Assembly (NCBI GenBank): GCA_013331215.1
Contig: DUGU01000276.1
Location: 1 to 6,317 of the forward strand
From: Methanoregulaceae archaeon
Lineage (GTDB): Archaea > Halobacteriota > Methanomicrobia > Methanomicrobiales > Methanospirillaceae
Length of the DNA stretch: 6,317 bases
Direction: 5' to 3'
Part shown: one piece after another, positions 4,332 through 6,317 of the stretch
How positions within the stretch are numbered: position 1 is the stretch's first letter
Layout: each line of letters opens with the position of its first letter
The notes under the pieces: generated by a model
The model's database searches: none
What the model saw: the letters and a program-made list of their open reading frames with translations, nothing else
Told to the model about the DNA's origin: nothing
Position numbers and translations under genes: made by a program

Positions 4332-5627
4332 CTAGTATTCCACCCTCACCCCGGCCATGTTCACAGCGTTAATAGACGGCGGATGGACATCGACTGCCTC
4401 CATCGGCCGATCGACCGCAATCGCAATCCGGTTGCCTCTCATTGCATACCCTCGCGCCCGGTAACGTGCAAGGTCTGCGGTGTGACCCGGCGCGTCGACG
4501 AACTTTACCGCTCGGTGACGCCGAGGAGCACGGGCCGGCCGTCCCCGGCGAAGTTCCGGATCTCGACCTCGACCTCCGCGTCGTTCCCGACCATCTGCAG
4601 CGCCCGACGAGTCGCCCCGTTCGAGACGAAGCCCGCCACCCTCGCCCGGTTGCCGCCGTACTCGATGACGAGGCCGTAGGCCGAGCCGGTATCCCGGCAG
4701 CGTTCGAGGACGAGACCGCCGGCCTCCTCGTTCTTGCAGAGGAACCCGGCCTTTTTTCAGCGGACGGCGTGGCAGTCGAGGAGCCGGGCCGACTGGACAT
4801 GGAAGCCGCTCTGATAGAGCTCGGCCGGCCCCGTGCCCGAGCGCCAGCCGCAGCCGGCCGCACGGCAGCGCTCGGAGAGGACGTCCGTCGCCCACTGCCG
4901 GTGGCCGTCCCAGCTGCCGTCGAGGTGGGAGCCGTCCAGGTAGCAATTGACGGCCTGGCAGTCCCTCACGGTCATCCGCTCGACGTCGCCGGCGTCGGGG
5001 ATGTCGAACCCGCAGCTCCACCGCTCGAGGCCGGAGCCGGCGCCGATGGCGTGGCACCGGTCATAGAGTATGTTCGCAAAGCCCCCGCCCTCCCTCGTCC
5101 CGACGAGGTTCAGGCTGAAGCCGTGGTGGTACGAGCGCTCGACCGAGCACCGGCGGAAGACCAGGTCCCGGACGGTGCGACCCTCCCGACCCCACACCAT
5201 GAACGCGGCCGCGCACCCGCCCTTCTTCCCGAACGGAAGATACGCGCCGTTGATGGCATGAGTGACGTACAGGTCCTCGCACGTGAGCCGGTCTGCCGTG
5301 TCCTGCACCCCGACGTACCCGAAGCCGCCGAAGTTCGCGAGCGTGACGCCGGGCGTCGACCGCGATCCGGCACGGCTCGTTCTCGGCCACGAGCCGGGTG
5401 AGGCTTGGACCGATACCCCGCACCGTCACGTTTTCGGCCGGCCGCAGGTACCGGTTTCCGGCCGAAGTATATCCCGCGTTCGCGTCGAACCGGCCGGTGC
5501 GAAGCTCGACCTCCCGGTTCGGGACGGCCCGGACCTTCGCCAGCACGGCAACGTTGGTCGTTCCGTCGCAGACGACGTCCGCCGCCACCCGGTGGGCCGG
5601 GGACGAGTCCCGGGCCCCGATCACCAC
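4332..5627 (-). pseudogene. Right-handed parallel beta-helix (pectate-lyase-like) protein, disrupted
   Basis: About 430 codons of a beta-helix protein with several breaks. From GTG 5627: MVIGARDSSPAHRVAADVVC, DGTTN, then EVELRTGRFDA and NVTVRGIGPSLTRLVAENEP. This N-terminal module, common in archaeal and phage pectate-lyase-like proteins, leads into the helix. Near 5360 a one-base frameshift moves the reading to GVTLANFGGFGYVGVQDTAD, then repeated rungs such as FRRCSVERSYHHGFSLNLVG, LYDRCHAIGAGSG and VRDCQAVNCYLDGSHLDGSW. A TGA at 4759-4757 interrupts, and the same frame resumes at KKAGFLCKNEEAGGLVLERC. At about 4506 a missing base creates TAA, and the protein continues one frame over (KFVDAPGHTADLARY) to TAG 4334-4332. 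A surface-exposed carbohydrate-binding or spike-like role is inferred. The gene starts 5 bp after the upstream small gene's stop, as in an operon. Sequencing error could explain some of the breaks, but three in one gene argue for decay. Confidence 0.75.
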
Positions 5628-5632
5628 CAGGG

Positions 5633-5905
5633 TTATCGCGGCGGCTCCTGCCGGCAGACCAGTTCGCCGAGGGCCTCGAGGTCCGCGATGAACCGGCCGA
5701 CGACTGGGGCTAGTTCCCGCGCTTCATCGTCCGAGATCTCCCCGTCCGCGTTCAGCCGGTGGTAGACCGCGACCTCGGCGCAGAACGACCGGACGACCGC
5801 GAGCAGGGCTTCGGCCCTCCGGTCGTAGAACCAGATGCCGAGCCGGAAGGTTACGGCCAGGCCGGCCGCGACCGTGGCCGCGGTCGCCCACGATTCAATG
5901 TTCAC
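5633..5905 (-). CDS. Small membrane-anchored protein of unknown function
   Basis: A 90-residue protein that I do not recognise. The N-terminus has one likely membrane segment (residues about 5-27, SWATAATVAAGLAVTFRLGI then WFYDRR, with one internal Arg). A charged, mostly helical cytosolic part follows: EALLAVVRSFCAEVAVYHRL, a DGEISDDEARELA stretch (about 54-66) that looks like the loop and helix of a DGxIS-type motif, and a closing helix RFIADLEALGEL. One membrane helix plus a DGEIS helix recalls small proteins found in provirus late regions (holin-like or tail-associated), but that is only a resemblance. The start is GTG 5905, with GAGGT four bases upstream. The stop lies 5 bp before the beta-helix gene, so the two were probably one operon. 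The frame appears intact. Confidence 0.6.
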   Translation of the reverse strand: MNIESWATAATVAAGLAVTFRLGIWFYDRRAEALLAVVRSFCAEVAVYHRLNADGEISDDEARELAPVVGRFIADLEALGELVCRQEPPR

Positions 5906-5966
5906 GCTGACCTCTCCCGAGGCGGTCGCGAAAGAAGCCGGCCACAACGCCGGCGAGCGATGTCAT
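5895..5966 (-). CDS. Possible 23-residue leader ORF overlapping the 90-residue gene
   Basis: ATG 5966 has a GAGG six bases upstream and encodes MTSLAGVVAGFFRDRLGRGQ followed by REH and TGA (5897-5895). The stop lies 8 bases inside the next gene, whose GTG start is at 5905, an overlap typical of translational coupling. The peptide has a hydrophobic start and a basic end. It could be a real small protein, a coupling leader, or what is left of a larger gene cut near 5980. Confidence 0.3.
   Translation of the reverse strand: MTSLAGVVAGFFRDRLGRGQREH
5910..5914 (-). promoter_or_regulatory. Shine-Dalgarno site of the 90-residue gene
   Basis: GAGGT (within GGGAGAGGT, 5918-5910) stands four bases before GTG 5905 on the minus strand. 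It decides this internal GTG over a longer frame that extends upstream. Confidence 0.5.
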
Positions 5967-6000
5967 GTTTTTCCTCGTGTTGGAGCAAGGGCAGGGCCGT

Positions 6001-6123
6001 TGGATTGAGAGGATCTGGGCCGGGTTAATTTGTGAACCCATCGCGACGGTGCCGGCGTTCCACTCCAATGGCAACGGCCGTATCGACCTCGCCGACGTCG
6101 TCTGGCTCTTCAACAACCTCTGA
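6001..6123 (+). pseudogene. Dockerin-like C-terminal remnant of a surface protein
   Basis: The last 40 codons before TGA 6121-6123 read WIERIWAG, CEPIATVPAF, then HSNGNGRIDLADVVWLFNNL. This matches the calcium-binding dockerin-like ending I know from methanogen PKD-type surface proteins, which close with WIA.NEP...FDYNGNGRIDFADVV.LFN. The first ligand position of the loop is His instead of Asp, and the half-repeat before it is hardly recognisable although the frame stays open upstream to about 5920. No protein body, start or ribosome site is present, so this is a 3' fragment. It is antisense to the upstream flank of the small membrane protein gene. A short CCCTTTTTCCCC run after the stop could be the old terminator. 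Confidence 0.6.
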
Positions 6124-6234
6124 CCCTTTTTCCCCGGTCGATTGATCCACGGCGGCTCGCCGCGACCGGCGATCCTGTTTGGGACTCGTGTGCCGCCGCG
6201 GCCAAGCGAATGTCATAGAAGAGAGCGAGGGAGA
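6124..6234. other. Intergenic segment with a short hairpin
   Basis: No gene was recognised. CGGCG-AGC-CGCCG on the minus strand (about 6150-6166 with flanking pairs) forms a small GC-rich hairpin without a following T tract, so it is not a convincing terminator. The segment separates the partial gene at the right edge from the dockerin remnant. Confidence 0.3.
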
Positions 6235-6317
6235 TCATCCCCCGGCCGTCATCCTCCGGAGCTCGGCCGCGACCTCGGCCGGGTCGACGGCCGTCCCGCA
6301 CCGGCACGAGACGCTCG
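6235..6317 (-). CDS. Partial CDS, C-terminus with a CxC motif
   Basis: The minus-strand frame entering from the right edge reads SVSCRCGTAVDPAEVAAELR then RMTAGG and TGA (6237-6235). The CRCG motif followed by DPAEVAAELRRM, an amphipathic helix, looks like a real protein end rather than chance; a small zinc-binding or capping motif is possible. Only 26 residues are visible, so no function can be given. It lies upstream of, and on the same strand as, the small membrane protein and the beta-helix gene, and may belong to the same gene group. Confidence 0.45.
   Translation of the reverse strand, partial: SVSCRCGTAVDPAEVAAELRRMTAGG

Noticed and set aside
4748..4759. A AAA AAG-like run at TGAAAAAAGG as a programmed frameshift site
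   Set aside because: The run lies after the TGA in the reading direction and the frame is the same on both sides, so slippage there would not bypass the stop.
4442..5401. A 319-codon plus-strand open frame opposite the beta-helix gene
   Set aside because: The minus strand shows clear beta-helix rungs that match the other two copies. The plus frame (Ala/Pro/Arg-rich) is an artefact of GC-rich codons, even though it is unbroken where the real gene is broken.
1..6317. CRISPR arrays, tRNA or rRNA genes, insertion-sequence transposases
   Set aside because: No regularly spaced repeats, no cloverleaf or rRNA-like segments and no transposase motifs were seen on either strand.

Overview
The window looks like part of the genome of a GC-rich methanogenic archaeon, most likely Methanomicrobiales (Methanoculleus-like). 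This rests on two archaeal TATA-binding protein paralogues plus a third remnant, Shine-Dalgarno sites of GGTGAT/GAGGT type, an archaeal ribbon-helix-helix/RelE toxin-antitoxin pair, and the tail of a dockerin-like surface protein of a kind I recall from that order. The taxon is inferred from style and was not searched.

Layout from left to right. 1-195 (+): N-terminal remnant of a Fic-family protein. 228-1049 (-): an intact class I SAM-dependent methyltransferase. 1077-1355 (-): a frameshifted C-terminal fragment (copy 1) of a parallel beta-helix protein. 1368-1964 (-): TBP paralogue A. 2090-2659 (-): TBP paralogue B. 2660-2914: no recognised gene. 2915-3166 (-): C-terminal half of a third TBP, C. 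3170-3294: unassigned. 3333-3722 (-): a second beta-helix C-terminal fragment (copy 2), still an open frame. 3788-4296 (+): a toxin-antitoxin operon with its own promoter and a possible operator. 4332-5627 (-): the near full-length beta-helix gene (copy 3), broken by two frameshifts and a nonsense codon. 5633-5905 (-): a 90-residue membrane-anchored protein, preceded by a possible 23-residue overlapping ORF. 6001-6123 (+): dockerin-like C-terminal remnant. 6235-6317 (-): the 3' end of a gene that runs off the window.

The region reads as an accessory island shaped by repeated duplication and decay. The two intact TBPs are divergent. A has lost both threonines that contact the centre of the TATA box in canonical TBP, and B has Tyr for one of the four DNA-kinking phenylalanines. 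They are therefore better seen as alternative or repurposed TBPs than as the housekeeping factor. TBP and beta-helix fragments alternate along the minus strand (helix-3, helix-2, TBP-C, TBP-B, TBP-A, helix-1), so the two families seem to have been duplicated or reshuffled together. The beta-helix protein and the small membrane protein next to it resemble cell-surface or provirus cargo. The toxin-antitoxin pair sits inside the array between two beta-helix copies. The features expected to be working are the methyltransferase, TBP A, TBP B, the toxin-antitoxin pair and probably the 90-residue protein; most of the rest is debris.
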